Both the position numbers and the translations under genes were made by a program. Of a stretch of 64,000 bases of DNA, positions 1 through 8,365 are shown one piece after another (position 1 is the stretch's first letter; the number at the start of each line of letters is the position of its first letter). Source of the stretch: Algoriphagus kandeliae (GTDB lineage Bacteria; Bacteroidota; Bacteroidia; Cytophagales; Cyclobacteriaceae). Location: the NCBI RefSeq assembly GCF_004571135.1, contig NZ_SPSB01000003.1:124001-188000 (forward strand), given 5' to 3'. Below the pieces are notes generated by a model. It had not been told where the DNA came from. It made no database searches and saw only the letters and a list, made by a program, of their open reading frames with translations.

Positions 1-639
1 AAAGCTATCGAAGCCGTTCAATCTCTGACACCGGTAAATCTTTCCGAAGTGAAATTTTATCACTTTACAATAGGTGAATTTGCAGGTGTCCAAGATGTAA
101 TTATTTCAGGAACAGGTTATACAGGTGCTGGAGGATTTGAGATTTATGTAAAAAATGAAGATGCCGAAAAGGTTTGGAATGCCATTTTTGAAGCTGGAAA
201 GGACTTTGATATCAAGCCAATCGGATTGGGAGCAAGAGATACCTTGCGATTGGAAATGGGCTATTGTCTGTATGGAAATGACATTGATGATACCACTTCC
301 CCAATCGAAGCAGGATTGGGATGGATTACCAAATTCACAAAGGATTTCATCAACTCTGAGGCATTAAAAGCTCAAAAAGAAGCAGGCGTAACCCGAAAAT
401 TGGTTGGATTCGTGATGCAGGAAAGAGGTATCCCAAGAGGGCATTATCCCATTTTAGACGCAGAGGGAAATCTAATAGGTGAAGTTACCAGCGGTACCAT
501 GTCACCCTCTATGGAAGTTGGGATCGGTTTGGGATATGTCAAGACTGAATTCAGTAAGCCGGGAACAGAAATTTTTATTCAAGTCAGAAATAAAAACCTC
601 AAAGCTCAGGTAGAAAAACTTCCTCTTTATAAAGGATGA
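1..639 (+). CDS. gcvT: Aminomethyltransferase, T protein of the glycine cleavage system (5' end outside window)
   Basis: The reading frame is open from base 1, so only the C-terminal 212 residues or so are present; the full family is about 360 residues. The T protein takes the aminomethyl group from lipoylated H protein and makes methylene-tetrahydrofolate and ammonia in the cytoplasm. Seen here: the FEIYV segment, [17 protein letters not shown], which matches the conserved core of the family, and the C-terminal barrel with [11 protein letters not shown]. The stop codon overlaps the next start (ATGA at 636-639), so the ComB-like gene is probably translated by coupling. Family assignment is secure; start and regulation cannot be seen. 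Confidence 0.95.
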   Translation, partial: KAIEAVQSLTPVNLSEVKFYHFTIGEFAGVQDVIISGTGYTGAGGFEIYVKNEDAEKVWNAIFEAGKDFDIKPIGLGARDTLRLEMGYCLYGNDIDDTTSPIEAGLGWITKFTKDFINSEALKAQKEAGVTRKLVGFVMQERGIPRGHYPILDAEGNLIGEVTSGTMSPSMEVGIGLGYVKTEFSKPGTEIFIQVRNKNLKAQVEKLPLYKG

Positions 640-1346
640 ATCAATTAGAAATTTGCTTTAGCCCTGAACTGATTCATTTGCACGATTTGGAAGGTAAAAT
701 CGTGGTGGTGGTTGATATTTTTAGGGCTACCTCTACAATGATCGCTGCTTTGGCAAATGGTATCGAAGAAATTCAAACCTTCGCCGATTTGGAAAGCTGT
801 CGTTCCATGAGGGAAAAAGGCTATCTGATTGCAGGAGAGCGAAATGGGAAAACTGTTGAAGGTTTTGATTTGGGAAATTCTCCGGTTGCCTTTTTAGAGG
901 AATATTATGGAGGAAAAAAATTGGCAATGACCACCACCAATGGAACCTTAGCGATCTCCAAATCCCAGTCTGCTGATGAAATTCTAATCGGAGCATTTCC
1001 CAATTTTTCTGCGACTATTCGCTATATCCAAGCACAACAAAAGGACGTCTTGATTCACTGCGCAGGCTGGAAGGGCCGTTTCAACTTAGAGGACTCCCTC
1101 TATGCGGGAGCTTTGGCTAAAGCTCTAGAAAGCACTCATTCAAGTGATGATGATGGAGCCTTATCCATGAAAACTCTTTTCGAAAAAGAGGGACATCAAC
1201 TCAAACAATACCTCAGTAAAGCATCTCACGCCAAGCGCCTTCAAAACCAAGGAATCGAAAAGGACATTGATTTTTGCCTGACTTTGGATTTGTATGACTT
1301 GGTGGGGAAGGTGGTTAACGATAGGGTAAGGCCAATTTCTTTTTGA
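636..1346 (+). CDS. comB: 2-phosphosulfolactate phosphatase family (ComB-like)
   Basis: A 236-residue cytoplasmic protein. In methanogens ComB dephosphorylates 2-phosphosulfolactate on the way to coenzyme M; Mg-dependent homologues occur in many bacteria, where the product may be used as sulfolactate. Conserved blocks seen: VDIFRATST near residue 26, AGERNG and GFDLGNSP near 66-83, TTTNGT near 98 and [17 protein letters not shown] near 142-158. The length is usual. The start is fixed by the ATGA overlap with gcvT. No other coenzyme M or sulfonate gene is in view, so the true substrate here is inferred from family only. Sulfonolipid metabolism, known in this phylum, is one possible context. 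Confidence 0.85.
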   Translation: MNQLEICFSPELIHLHDLEGKIVVVVDIFRATSTMIAALANGIEEIQTFADLESCRSMREKGYLIAGERNGKTVEGFDLGNSPVAFLEEYYGGKKLAMTTTNGTLAISKSQSADEILIGAFPNFSATIRYIQAQQKDVLIHCAGWKGRFNLEDSLYAGALAKALESTHSSDDDGALSMKTLFEKEGHQLKQYLSKASHAKRLQNQGIEKDIDFCLTLDLYDLVGKVVNDRVRPISF

Positions 1347-1426
1347 AATTCTGAAAACTTTCTTTTTGCGCTAGGAAAGGTTACTTTCAGAAATTAAAGT
1401 TGCATCCTCTTTACAATTCTCTGAAA

Positions 1427-1936
1427 ATGAAAACCTTCAACTACCAAAACAGAAATCTTTTTTCAGGCCCTCATTTATTAGGTTTAATTTTAGTATTGGT
1501 GGGAATTTTTGTTTTGATCAGCCCGTCTTTTTTGGAAAGTGGAAGTTCCTTGGAAAAAGTCATTACAGTTGGGGTAGCAACCCTTATCATTGGACTCATC
1601 ATTCTTTCATCCTACAGAGGGACCCTGCTCGATTTTTCAAAAAATAGGTATAAAAACTACTTTTCCATTTTGGGCTTTCGATTTGGAGAATGGAACCTAT
1701 TGCCTCAAATATCCAAAATTGAAGTACTTCCCTACAGCTATAAAAGTCAAAATGTACCCAATGGAATTAGCCCCACGCTTTCCGGAAAAGTAAATTCTTT
1801 TAAGGTAATTTTACATTCAAATTCCTATCAACGTATCTTTTCTTTTGATTATTCCAATTTGAATAAGGCAGTCAAAAAGGCGAATCAAATTGCCAGTGAT
1901 TCAAACTCGGACTTAATTATTCCGTCAATTCAATGA
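1427..1936 (+). CDS. Hypothetical membrane protein with two TM segments
   Basis: I do not recognise this family. Starting at the ATG at 1427 the product has 169 residues; a TTG at 1400 would add nine. Two hydrophobic stretches (around residues 12-35 and 43-62) form a helical hairpin at the N-terminus. A soluble C-terminal part of about 100 residues follows with beta-rich character (KIEVLPYSY, SFKVILHSN), which could be a PH-like fold as seen in other small bacterial membrane proteins, but that is a guess. It follows comB by about 80 bases and may be in the same transcript. Confidence 0.6.
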   Translation: MKTFNYQNRNLFSGPHLLGLILVLVGIFVLISPSFLESGSSLEKVITVGVATLIIGLIILSSYRGTLLDFSKNRYKNYFSILGFRFGEWNLLPQISKIEVLPYSYKSQNVPNGISPTLSGKVNSFKVILHSNSYQRIFSFDYSNLNKAVKKANQIASDSNSDLIIPSIQ

Positions 1937-1944
1937 ATTTGTTT

Positions 1945-1973
1945 TTTGAGGAATAATGGAGGTTTTACCTTTG
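1945..1973 (+). promoter_or_regulatory. Candidate Bacteroidota promoter upstream of the M81 lipoprotein gene
   Basis: TTTG at 1945-1948 and TACCTTTG at 1966-1973, separated by 17 bases, match the -33 TTTG and -7 TAnnTTTG elements known for this phylum's primary sigma factor. It points to the gene starting at 2077 and implies a leader of roughly 100 bases. By-eye match only. Confidence 0.4.
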
Positions 1974-2076
1974 GAATAAGTGTCCATTTTCCAAACAAAG
2001 ATTTCCCCAATCATCCTCTTTCTTTCAGAACTTTCCAGAATTGCTGGTATTTTCAGGATGCCATTTAAACCAGCAA

Positions 2077-3621
2077 ATGATGAAAAACCTTTTCGGCCTT
2101 TTACTGATTAGTCTATTCTTCTCCTGTCAGCCGGAAGAAAAACTTCCACGAATTGCCATAGCAGGATTAGCGATTGAATCCAGCACATTTTCACCAGCCA
2201 GATCTACGGCAGAATCCTTCAAAGCCCGAATCGGGGATGATATTTTCAATTACTACCCTTTTTTAGGCGATAGTTCTTCAAATCGAAGCCGGGCCGAATG
2301 GTTCCCAACCTTAAGGGGACATGCGATTCCAGGCGGTATGGTTACCCGCGAAGCTTATGATTCTTTGGTGAATTTGACCTTGGATATGTTGAAAGAGAAT
2401 CTGCCTTATGATGGACTTTTCTTTGATATTCATGGAGCAATGAGTGTGGAAGGCTTAGATGATCCTGAGGGAGATTTTATCATCAAAGTACGAGAGGTCG
2501 TGGGTCCGGAAACCATAATTTCCACATCCATGGACCTTCATGGCAATGTTTCCCAGCGATTAGCAGAAAACACTGATTTGATAACTTGCTACCGAATGGC
2601 TCCCCATGAAGACGCCTTGGAATCAAAACAGCGAGCAGTTGAAAACCTTCTCGATCGATTAGAAAGCGGGAAAGGAAAACCTACCTTTAAAGCCTGGATT
2701 CCTGTTCCAATTTTATTACCAGGAGAAAAAACAAGCACTCGAATTGACCCGGGAAAATCTCTATATGCAAAAGTGGATCCTCAAACCAAAAAAGAAGGAG
2801 TGATTGATGCGGCCATTTGGATAGGCTATGCTTGGGCTGATGAACCTAGAAATCATGCTGTTGTCATGGTAACTGGAGATAATGAAAAGGAAGTGAAGGA
2901 AAGTGCAGAATACCTCGCTCAGAGTTTTTGGGATGTTCGAAATGAATTTGAATTTGTAGCACCTGTGGCATACTTGGATGAAAGCTTGGAAATGGCACTT
3001 AATAGTGCGAAAAAACCATTTGTAATTTCTGATATGGGAGATAATCCCACCGCAGGAGGTGCAGGTGATGTTACTTGGACTTTGAATGAAATTTTGAAAC
3101 GTCCAGAATTCCAATCCGAAAATGGACCTGAATTGATTTATGCTTCTATTCCAGGTCCTGAATTAATCGAAAAGGCCAAATCGGCACAAGTTGGAGATGA
3201 AATTTCGGGATATGTTGGAGCAATGGTAGATGACCGTTTTGCTCCTCCAATTTTACTGAAAGGAAAGCTTTTTGCAATCAAAGAGGGTGATCCGGATGCA
3301 AAAACTGAAATAGTCGTCCAAATAGGTTCGGTAAAAGTAATTGTTACCGAAAAACGGAAGCCATACCATCATGAAAAGGATTTTACAGACCTGCAACTTA
3401 ATCCTAGAGAGACTGATATTTTAGTGGTGAAAATTGGCTATTTGGTTCCTGAGCTATACGATCTTCGTGGAGATTGGATTATGGCTTTGACTCCAGGAGG
3501 TGTGGACCAAGACCTTCAGAGATTGGGATATCAGCGAATTAACCGTCCCATGTTCCCACTTGATCCCAATATGGATGATCCAGATTTAAGTGTTAGATGG
3601 ATAAAAGAATCCGGATCATGA
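2077..3621 (+). CDS. M81 family metallopeptidase (MlrC-like), lipoprotein
   Basis: About 514 residues from the ATG at 2077 (2080 is equally possible; an upstream TTG at 2041 would spoil the signal peptide). The N-terminus is a lipoprotein signal with lipobox LFFSC, Cys17, so the protein is probably anchored facing the periplasm or outer surface. The rest matches the MlrC/M81 family, first known from microcystin degradation: AIESSTFSP near the N-terminus, DIHGAM and SMDLHGNVS as likely metal-binding segments, YRMAPHED, and DMGDNPTAGGAGD. Many bacteria carry M81 proteins without degrading microcystin, so the substrate is open. It is followed by an inverted repeat and the DUF465 gene. Confidence 0.85.
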   Translation: MMKNLFGLLLISLFFSCQPEEKLPRIAIAGLAIESSTFSPARSTAESFKARIGDDIFNYYPFLGDSSSNRSRAEWFPTLRGHAIPGGMVTREAYDSLVNLTLDMLKENLPYDGLFFDIHGAMSVEGLDDPEGDFIIKVREVVGPETIISTSMDLHGNVSQRLAENTDLITCYRMAPHEDALESKQRAVENLLDRLESGKGKPTFKAWIPVPILLPGEKTSTRIDPGKSLYAKVDPQTKKEGVIDAAIWIGYAWADEPRNHAVVMVTGDNEKEVKESAEYLAQSFWDVRNEFEFVAPVAYLDESLEMALNSAKKPFVISDMGDNPTAGGAGDVTWTLNEILKRPEFQSENGPELIYASIPGPELIEKAKSAQVGDEISGYVGAMVDDRFAPPILLKGKLFAIKEGDPDAKTEIVVQIGSVKVIVTEKRKPYHHEKDFTDLQLNPRETDILVVKIGYLVPELYDLRGDWIMALTPGGVDQDLQRLGYQRINRPMFPLDPNMDDPDLSVRWIKESGS

Positions 3622-3654
3622 AGTTTCAAAAAATAAGATCTGTATTCGGAACCT

Positions 3655-3702
3655 AGGTGATTTTTGTCATCAGAAAGCCGGTGAAAATCACCTAATATTA
3701 GG
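3655..3702. promoter_or_regulatory. Nested inverted repeats upstream of the DUF465 gene
   Basis: AGGTGATTTT at 3655-3664 is perfectly complementary to AAAATCACCT at 3684-3693, with a 19-base loop, and the right arm runs into a second palindrome CCTAATATTAGG at 3691-3702. The pair could be a weak terminator for the M81 gene or an operator for the gene at 3724. Sequence symmetry is seen; function is inferred. Confidence 0.3.
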
Positions 3703-3723
3703 TATACCAAAAGTTCGAATATC

Positions 3724-3960
3724 ATGATCAAGAAACATCCATTACAGGAAGAATTCCCGGAATTTGAAGATAAAATCAACCAACTAAAGGTAGAAGATGA
3801 ATACTTTAAAAATCTCTTTGATGATTATGATGAGGTAGATCATGAAATCTACCGAATCGAATCAGAAACTGAACCTGCATCCGATGAAACAACAAATCAA
3901 CTCCATATCAAACGGATGCGCCTAAAAGATGAAATATACCGGATTTTGAAGGAAAGCTAA
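3724..3960 (+). CDS. DUF465 (YdcH-type) small coiled-coil protein
   Basis: A 78-residue, very acidic protein predicted to be a helical hairpin. It fits the DUF465/YdcH family in length and pattern: N-terminal HPLQEEFPEF, then paired long helices and the final KRMRLKDEIYRIL, which resembles the conserved LKxEIxxIL end of the family. Its function is unknown in general. The ATG at 3724 lies just after a dyad symmetry. Its 3' end abuts a dispersed repeat element. Confidence 0.75.
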   Translation: MIKKHPLQEEFPEFEDKINQLKVEDEYFKNLFDDYDEVDHEIYRIESETEPASDETTNQLHIKRMRLKDEIYRILKES

Positions 3961-3964
3961 TTGT

Positions 3965-4116
3965 AAAAGAGGCTGTCTAATTATAGATTTATTTATCACA
4001 TAGAAGGCCGTCATTACCATCGGGTAGGAAGTCGAAACTTAACGTCTTATTCTCTGCATCAAGACTTCGACTCCGCTCAGTCTGACTAAGAATAAACTTA
4101 AAAAACAGTCTCTTTT
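3965..4116. repeat. Dispersed hairpin repeat, copy A, between convergent genes
   Basis: The outer ends are an imperfect inverted repeat: AAAAGAGGCTGTCT at the left (3965-3978) against AAACAGTCTCTTTT at the right (about 4103-4116), 12 of 14 positions complementary. Inside, the block at 4062-4086 is the reverse complement of 39576-39600 in copy B with one mismatch in 25. A further internal dyad pairs GTCGAA near 4031 with TTCGAC near 4065. The element fills the whole gap between the DUF465 and MazG stop codons, and its T-rich ends could terminate transcription from both sides. No coding potential is seen. Confidence 0.75.
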
Positions 4117-4464
4117 TTATTTCAGCTTTTCATTATTTCGATGACGGTCTTTATCCCGAATATTCTTCTTTTCAAAATTCCGTCTTAAAGCTTCCGTAAG
4201 GTCTACCCCGGTTTGATTCGCTAGGCAAATCAAAACCCAAAGCACATCTGCCATTTCATCGCCTAGATTTTTATCCTTATCGGATTCCTTGAAAGACTGC
4301 TCCCCGTAGGTCCTAGCCATAATCCGAGCCATCTCCCCTACCTCTTCCATCAAAATTGTCATATTGGTAAGCTCATTAAAATAGCGAACTCCCACCGTTT
4401 TGATCCACTGATCGACAAGTTCTTGAGCTTCGGAAATGGTAATTTCTGATTTGATATCACTCAT
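4117..4464 (-). CDS. MazG-like nucleotide pyrophosphohydrolase
   Basis: A 115-residue single-domain protein of the all-alpha NTP pyrophosphatase superfamily. These enzymes split nucleoside triphosphates, often damaged or unwanted ones, to the monophosphate and pyrophosphate. The metal-binding pattern is visible: EExxE at residues 40-44 (MEEVGEMAR) and ExxD at 70-73 (DEMADVLW). It is about half the length of E. coli MazG, consistent with the compact single-domain type. The stop codon lies at the edge of repeat copy A. The preferred nucleotide cannot be read from sequence. Confidence 0.85.
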   Translation of the reverse strand: MSDIKSEITISEAQELVDQWIKTVGVRYFNELTNMTILMEEVGEMARIMARTYGEQSFKESDKDKNLGDEMADVLWVLICLANQTGVDLTEALRRNFEKKNIRDKDRHRNNEKLK

Positions 4465-4657
4465 GCTTCAAATAGTTCAAATTCCGGAACAAATAAAATG
4501 ATTTTTCAAAGAGCACCCCCAGGTCAAAACAAATGAAGTTTTGATATCTCATAATTTAGGAAAAGAAAAAAATTAATTCCCATAAATAAATATTCTCAAA
4601 ATCAATAGCTTAGATTACAGCGATTCTTATCACTAGGATTTTCTAAACTCTCCTTTT

Positions 4658-5032
4658 ATGCATCCCAAACCTAGTTCCATAGAAGAATATTTCAGCTGGT
4701 TCTCTCCTGAGATTCAATCAAAGCTTCAGCAAATTCGACAAATCCTAAAAAAAGCCTTGCCAGAGGCAACAGAAGTTATTAGCTATCACATGCCGGCATT
4801 TAGAACCTCTGAAGTCTTGGTTTATTATGCAGCAATGAAAAACCATTTAGGCTTTTACCCAACGAGTTCAGGAGTAAGTAATTTCAAAGACCTACTAGGG
4901 GGTTACGAAACTGGAAAAGGAGTTATTCAAATTCCCTATGAACAGGAAATTCCACAAGAATTAATCACTCAAATCGCACTCTTTAGAAAGGCTGAGGCTA
5001 AGGAAAAACAAGAGCGAAAACTTAAGAAGTAA
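4658..5032 (+). CDS. DUF1801 / YdhG-like protein
   Basis: A 124-residue cytoplasmic protein of the YdhG (DUF1801) family, whose fold resembles frataxin; a role in iron handling has been suggested for some members. Seen: SIEEYFSWFSPEIQSKLQQI at the N-terminus, VISYHMPAFRTSEVLVYYAA and HLGFYPTSSGV, which match the family core, and a lysine-rich tail. Its last bases overlap the last bases of the convergent aminotransferase-like gene by 11 bases. The function is unproven. Confidence 0.75.
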   Translation: MHPKPSSIEEYFSWFSPEIQSKLQQIRQILKKALPEATEVISYHMPAFRTSEVLVYYAAMKNHLGFYPTSSGVSNFKDLLGGYETGKGVIQIPYEQEIPQELITQIALFRKAEAKEKQERKLKK

Positions 5033-6269
5033 TTCGCTTGATTTCGTTTAGGAAGAAATCTATTTCAGCCTTGGAATTATAAATATGAGTGGATACCCGG
5101 ATGGCGTTGAGATTAGCCTCATGAACTCCCCGAATTCGAATCTGCTTTTGGCTTAAAGCTGTAGCTATTTCACGATAATCCATTCCCGGAACTCGAAAAG
5201 AAACCACACAAATTCTTGATTCCCGCTCCTCAGGGGTTAGAATCTCCAATCTTTCAATTTGCTTCAAGCCTTCGTATAGATAGTCATTCAATTCTCGAAT
5301 TCGAGCTTCGATTCTTTCCCTGCCGATTTCTTTATGAAATTCCACAGCAGCTACTACACCAACATGCATTGGAGTACTCTGTGTACCGTAATCGTATCGA
5401 TGAGCTGTATCTACATAGCCACCGAAGTCACTTTCATCCTCCGAAAGTTTCCAGCTTTTTTCAGATTTAGCACCGACTTGATAGGCTTGTAATTGATCAA
5501 GCATTTCTTCCCGAACAAACAAAAAACCGCTACCATTTGGCCCTAACATCCATTTATGAAAACATCCAGCATAGAAATCACATCCTAATTCTCGGAGATT
5601 GAGTTGTATCGTCCCTGCACCATGAGCCCCATCAATTGCTGTGAAAATTCCTCGTTCTCTTGCAAAATCCGCTATTTCACGAATGGGAAATACCGTCCCA
5701 GTAGTACAGGTAATATGCGGAATGGCAATAGCCCTGGTTTTGGGAGTCACCAAACTTTTGATGATTTCTTGGTTCTTTTCTTGGGTATCAGAAGGTTGAA
5801 AAACTTTCAGAACTATCTGATCTAAATGAGCTCGATTAAGCCAAGGAATCGCACTCCCAGCATGCTCATGTGATGTAACTATCACCTCATCCCCTGCTTG
5901 AAGTGGTAGTCCTTGAGCCATAATATTAATTCCTTCAGTAGTATTATGGGTGAGCGAAATCTCGGATTTTTTTACTCCAAAAAAATCAGCGATCCGCTCT
6001 CTTCCTGAATCGGGATTGCCATAAACTCCCGTTTCATTGGTTTCTTGGAAAGATTGATGAATGGCTTCCAATACCGACTTTGGAGAAGGTCCAAAGGTCC
6101 CGTTATTTAAGTAAATTCTACTCTTTTGAAGGGGAAACAATTCCCGAATCTCCTCCCAAGATTGTTCAGATAATGGTAATGAATTAGCTTGTGAATCAAT
6201 ACTACTTAGAAAAGTAGGCGCTAATAACCCAAACCCCATTTTTTGGATGAAATCCCTTCGATTTCCCAT
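5022..6269 (-). CDS. Tat-exported class V aminotransferase-fold PLP enzyme
   Basis: A 415-residue protein of the class V aminotransferase fold (cysteine desulfurase, isopenicillin-N epimerase group). The N-terminus NRRDFIQKMGFGLLAPTF is a twin-arginine type signal with a weakly hydrophobic stretch, so export of the folded enzyme with bound PLP is likely. Catalytic features seen: AIDGAHGAG with Asp213 for the pyridine nitrogen, and GCFHKWMLGPNG with Lys239 as the Schiff-base lysine. His137 (SHEHAG) probably stacks on the cofactor. No cysteine desulfurase partner is near. The substrate is unknown; epimerase, lyase or desulfurase activity are all possible. Confidence 0.85.
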   Translation of the reverse strand: MGNRRDFIQKMGFGLLAPTFLSSIDSQANSLPLSEQSWEEIRELFPLQKSRIYLNNGTFGPSPKSVLEAIHQSFQETNETGVYGNPDSGRERIADFFGVKKSEISLTHNTTEGINIMAQGLPLQAGDEVIVTSHEHAGSAIPWLNRAHLDQIVLKVFQPSDTQEKNQEIIKSLVTPKTRAIAIPHITCTTGTVFPIREIADFARERGIFTAIDGAHGAGTIQLNLRELGCDFYAGCFHKWMLGPNGSGFLFVREEMLDQLQAYQVGAKSEKSWKLSEDESDFGGYVDTAHRYDYGTQSTPMHVGVVAAVEFHKEIGRERIEARIRELNDYLYEGLKQIERLEILTPEERESRICVVSFRVPGMDYREIATALSQKQIRIRGVHEANLNAIRVSTHIYNSKAEIDFFLNEIKRITS

Positions 6270-6415
6270 AATTTTTAGAATTGAAATATCTGATTGAAAA
6301 TCAAGATACCATTTTACATTAGAAAAAAAACTGTAAAACCAGTAAGGTCAAAAAATCAGTTTTCGTCGGAAAGTAAAGTCATGATTTCCATTTCTATATC
6401 AGGAAAAATTCAACG

Positions 6416-7888
6416 CTAAAGTTGGAAAACCCTATCAACTGCAACAGGAACATCTTTCGGATAATGACTTACAAAAATCAACGTCACTCCAGAAAATTCG
6501 CAGACTTTCTGAACCGTTTCTTTATACAGGTTTCTCTGGGATTCATCTAAACCTTGAGAAGCTTCATCCAAAATCAATAGCCTTGGCTTTTTTATAAGTG
6601 CTCTAGCAAGAAGTGTCCAACGTTGCTGCTCGAGGGGTAAGCGCTGAATTGGAATGTCTGCAAACTCTTCCAATTCAAATAATTTCATCCATTTGCCTGC
6701 AAGACTTTCTTGTTCGGGAGAGACCTTTTTAAACAGCCCCATGGTATCAAAAAGCCCAGACAATATCACTTTTCGGCAGGTTTGATTGGCTGGAAAAAAT
6801 CTAGCCAACTCAGGTGCTACAAAACCGGTTGGTCGTTTCACATCCCAAATGGATTCCCCTGTTCCTCTCTTCCTTCCAAACAACCAGATATCCTGAGAAT
6901 AGGATTGTGGGTTTTCACCTATTATCAAGGAAATCAAAGTGGATTTTCCAGAACCATTTGCTCCTTTCAATTGCCATTTATCACCCACTTCAATGCTCCA
7001 ATTAACTTGATCTAGAATCTTTTTCCCTTGATACGAAATGGAGACATTTTTCAACTCAATTATTGATTCGCTACTTTCATTTTTATCATCCTTTACCAAC
7101 TCCTGAAGTAAACCCCAATCCCAGTTCTTTTTCAAATTATGTTGCTCTACTTGATGAAATTCATCCTTTTTCCAAATTCGAGAGACGCCTGAATAGTCTA
7201 ATTGTGCAATATGAGTTACACCCTCGGGCACATCTTGAGCATTACAGGTCAGCAAGACTTGGGTTCCAGCATCAAGAATACTTTGAAGCACTTTCCCAAA
7301 ATTCGCTCTGCTTTGAATATCAAGTCCTGTGGTAGGATGGTCCATGAGAAAAATACTTGGCTGACGCATTAAGCCACTTGCTAAGGCTAATCTCCTGGTT
7401 TCCCCATTAGAAAGTTTAAGCAAAGACTCATCCCGCAGTTTTTCTAAATCAAGCAAATCCAAAACTTTCTGAAGCGTCCAAGCCCCTTGAATTTTTGGCT
7501 CTACCTCTTTAAGGTATTGCTCAACTGTAGCCGTTTCCTCTGATTCTGAGGAATTGAATCGTTGCTGGAAATAAAAGTTTTGTTGATTGAATTTATTCCT
7601 GAATTCATACTTCTGAGACACATAGGCTATCAAATCCCGGAAGCTATGAACTTCTTTTTGAGAAGATTTTTCTTCAACATAGGCTTGAGCAAAATGAGTT
7701 TGAAATTTCCCCTTACGAATCAGCGTATTTCCCCGAATGGTTTCTAGAAACGCAGTTTGAAGCCATCCTGACTCACTGATAATTGCCCAAGTTTGTCCTT
7801 CTTCCCATTGAAAATTCAGATTTTGGAATGCTTGCTTTCCCTTAAAAAAAACTTGAGCTTGTTGAATATCGAGGAGGATGGATTTCAT
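6416..7888 (-). CDS. ModF-like ABC ATPase with two fused nucleotide-binding domains
   Basis: 490 residues, with the two-domain layout of E. coli ModF; there is no membrane domain. Domain 2 has a full Walker A (GANGSGKST, 309-317) and Walker B with catalytic Glu (LILDE, Glu442), but its signature reads LPLEQ (417-421). Domain 1 has a good signature LSNGE (159-163), but its P-loop has decayed to ISESGWLQT (37-45) and the catalytic Glu is His184 (LMDHP). The intact halves would pair into one working composite ATP site. It is the last gene of the minus-strand operon that begins at 10695. No molybdate transporter is near, so the ModF name is only by likeness. Confidence 0.85.
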   Translation of the reverse strand: MKSILLDIQQAQVFFKGKQAFQNLNFQWEEGQTWAIISESGWLQTAFLETIRGNTLIRKGKFQTHFAQAYVEEKSSQKEVHSFRDLIAYVSQKYEFRNKFNQQNFYFQQRFNSSESEETATVEQYLKEVEPKIQGAWTLQKVLDLLDLEKLRDESLLKLSNGETRRLALASGLMRQPSIFLMDHPTTGLDIQSRANFGKVLQSILDAGTQVLLTCNAQDVPEGVTHIAQLDYSGVSRIWKKDEFHQVEQHNLKKNWDWGLLQELVKDDKNESSESIIELKNVSISYQGKKILDQVNWSIEVGDKWQLKGANGSGKSTLISLIIGENPQSYSQDIWLFGRKRGTGESIWDVKRPTGFVAPELARFFPANQTCRKVILSGLFDTMGLFKKVSPEQESLAGKWMKLFELEEFADIPIQRLPLEQQRWTLLARALIKKPRLLILDEASQGLDESQRNLYKETVQKVCEFSGVTLIFVSHYPKDVPVAVDRVFQL

Positions 7889-7912
7889 TTCTCCTCAAAA
7901 ATAGAAGAAAAA

Positions 7913-8365
7913 TCAAACCTTGTTTTTGCTGTCTATCACAATCGTGACCGGACCATCATTGATAAGCGAAACTTTCATATCCGCCCCAAATTCACCGGTA
8001 CCAATTGACTTTCCTAGTTCCTGCTCCAAGGCCTGTATCATTTTTTCATACAATGGAATAGCTACAGGAGGCTTTGCAGCTTTGATATAGGAAGGCCTAT
8101 TTCCTTTTTTTGTGCTCGCATGCAAGGTGAATTGGGAAATCAATAAAATCTCACCTTTGACGTCAAGAAGGCTACGATTCATCACCTCATTTACGTCAGG
8201 GAAAATCCTGAGATTGACAATTTTCTTGGAAAGCCACTCAATGTCTTCTTGATTATCGGCATCTTCAATTCCCAAAAGAATCATCAAACCCGTTCCAATA
8301 GAAGATTTGATTTTCCCTTCAATCTTTACCGAAGCTTCAGAGACTCGCTGAATGACTGCTATCAT
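7913..8365 (-). CDS. dtd: D-aminoacyl-tRNA deacylase
   Basis: 150 residues, the normal length of DTD. It hydrolyses D-aminoacyl-tRNA and mischarged glycyl-tRNA, protecting translation. The two signature motifs are present: SQFTLHA near residue 77 and INDGPVTIVID near the C-terminus (the family has NxGPVT or NxGPFT). N-terminal MIAVIQRVSEASVKI is typical. Its ATG overlaps the stop of the SDR gene upstream by four bases (TCAT on the plus strand at 8362-8365), which implies translational coupling. Confidence 0.95.
   Translation of the reverse strand: MIAVIQRVSEASVKIEGKIKSSIGTGLMILLGIEDADNQEDIEWLSKKIVNLRIFPDVNEVMNRSLLDVKGEILLISQFTLHASTKKGNRPSYIKAAKPPVAIPLYEKMIQALEQELGKSIGTGEFGADMKVSLINDGPVTIVIDSKNKV

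Noticed and set aside
4465..4657. Gap between the MazG and DUF1801 genes as a possible regulatory RNA
   Set aside because: It is AT-rich with no clear hairpin and no good TAnnTTTG/TTTG pair; nothing supports a gene.
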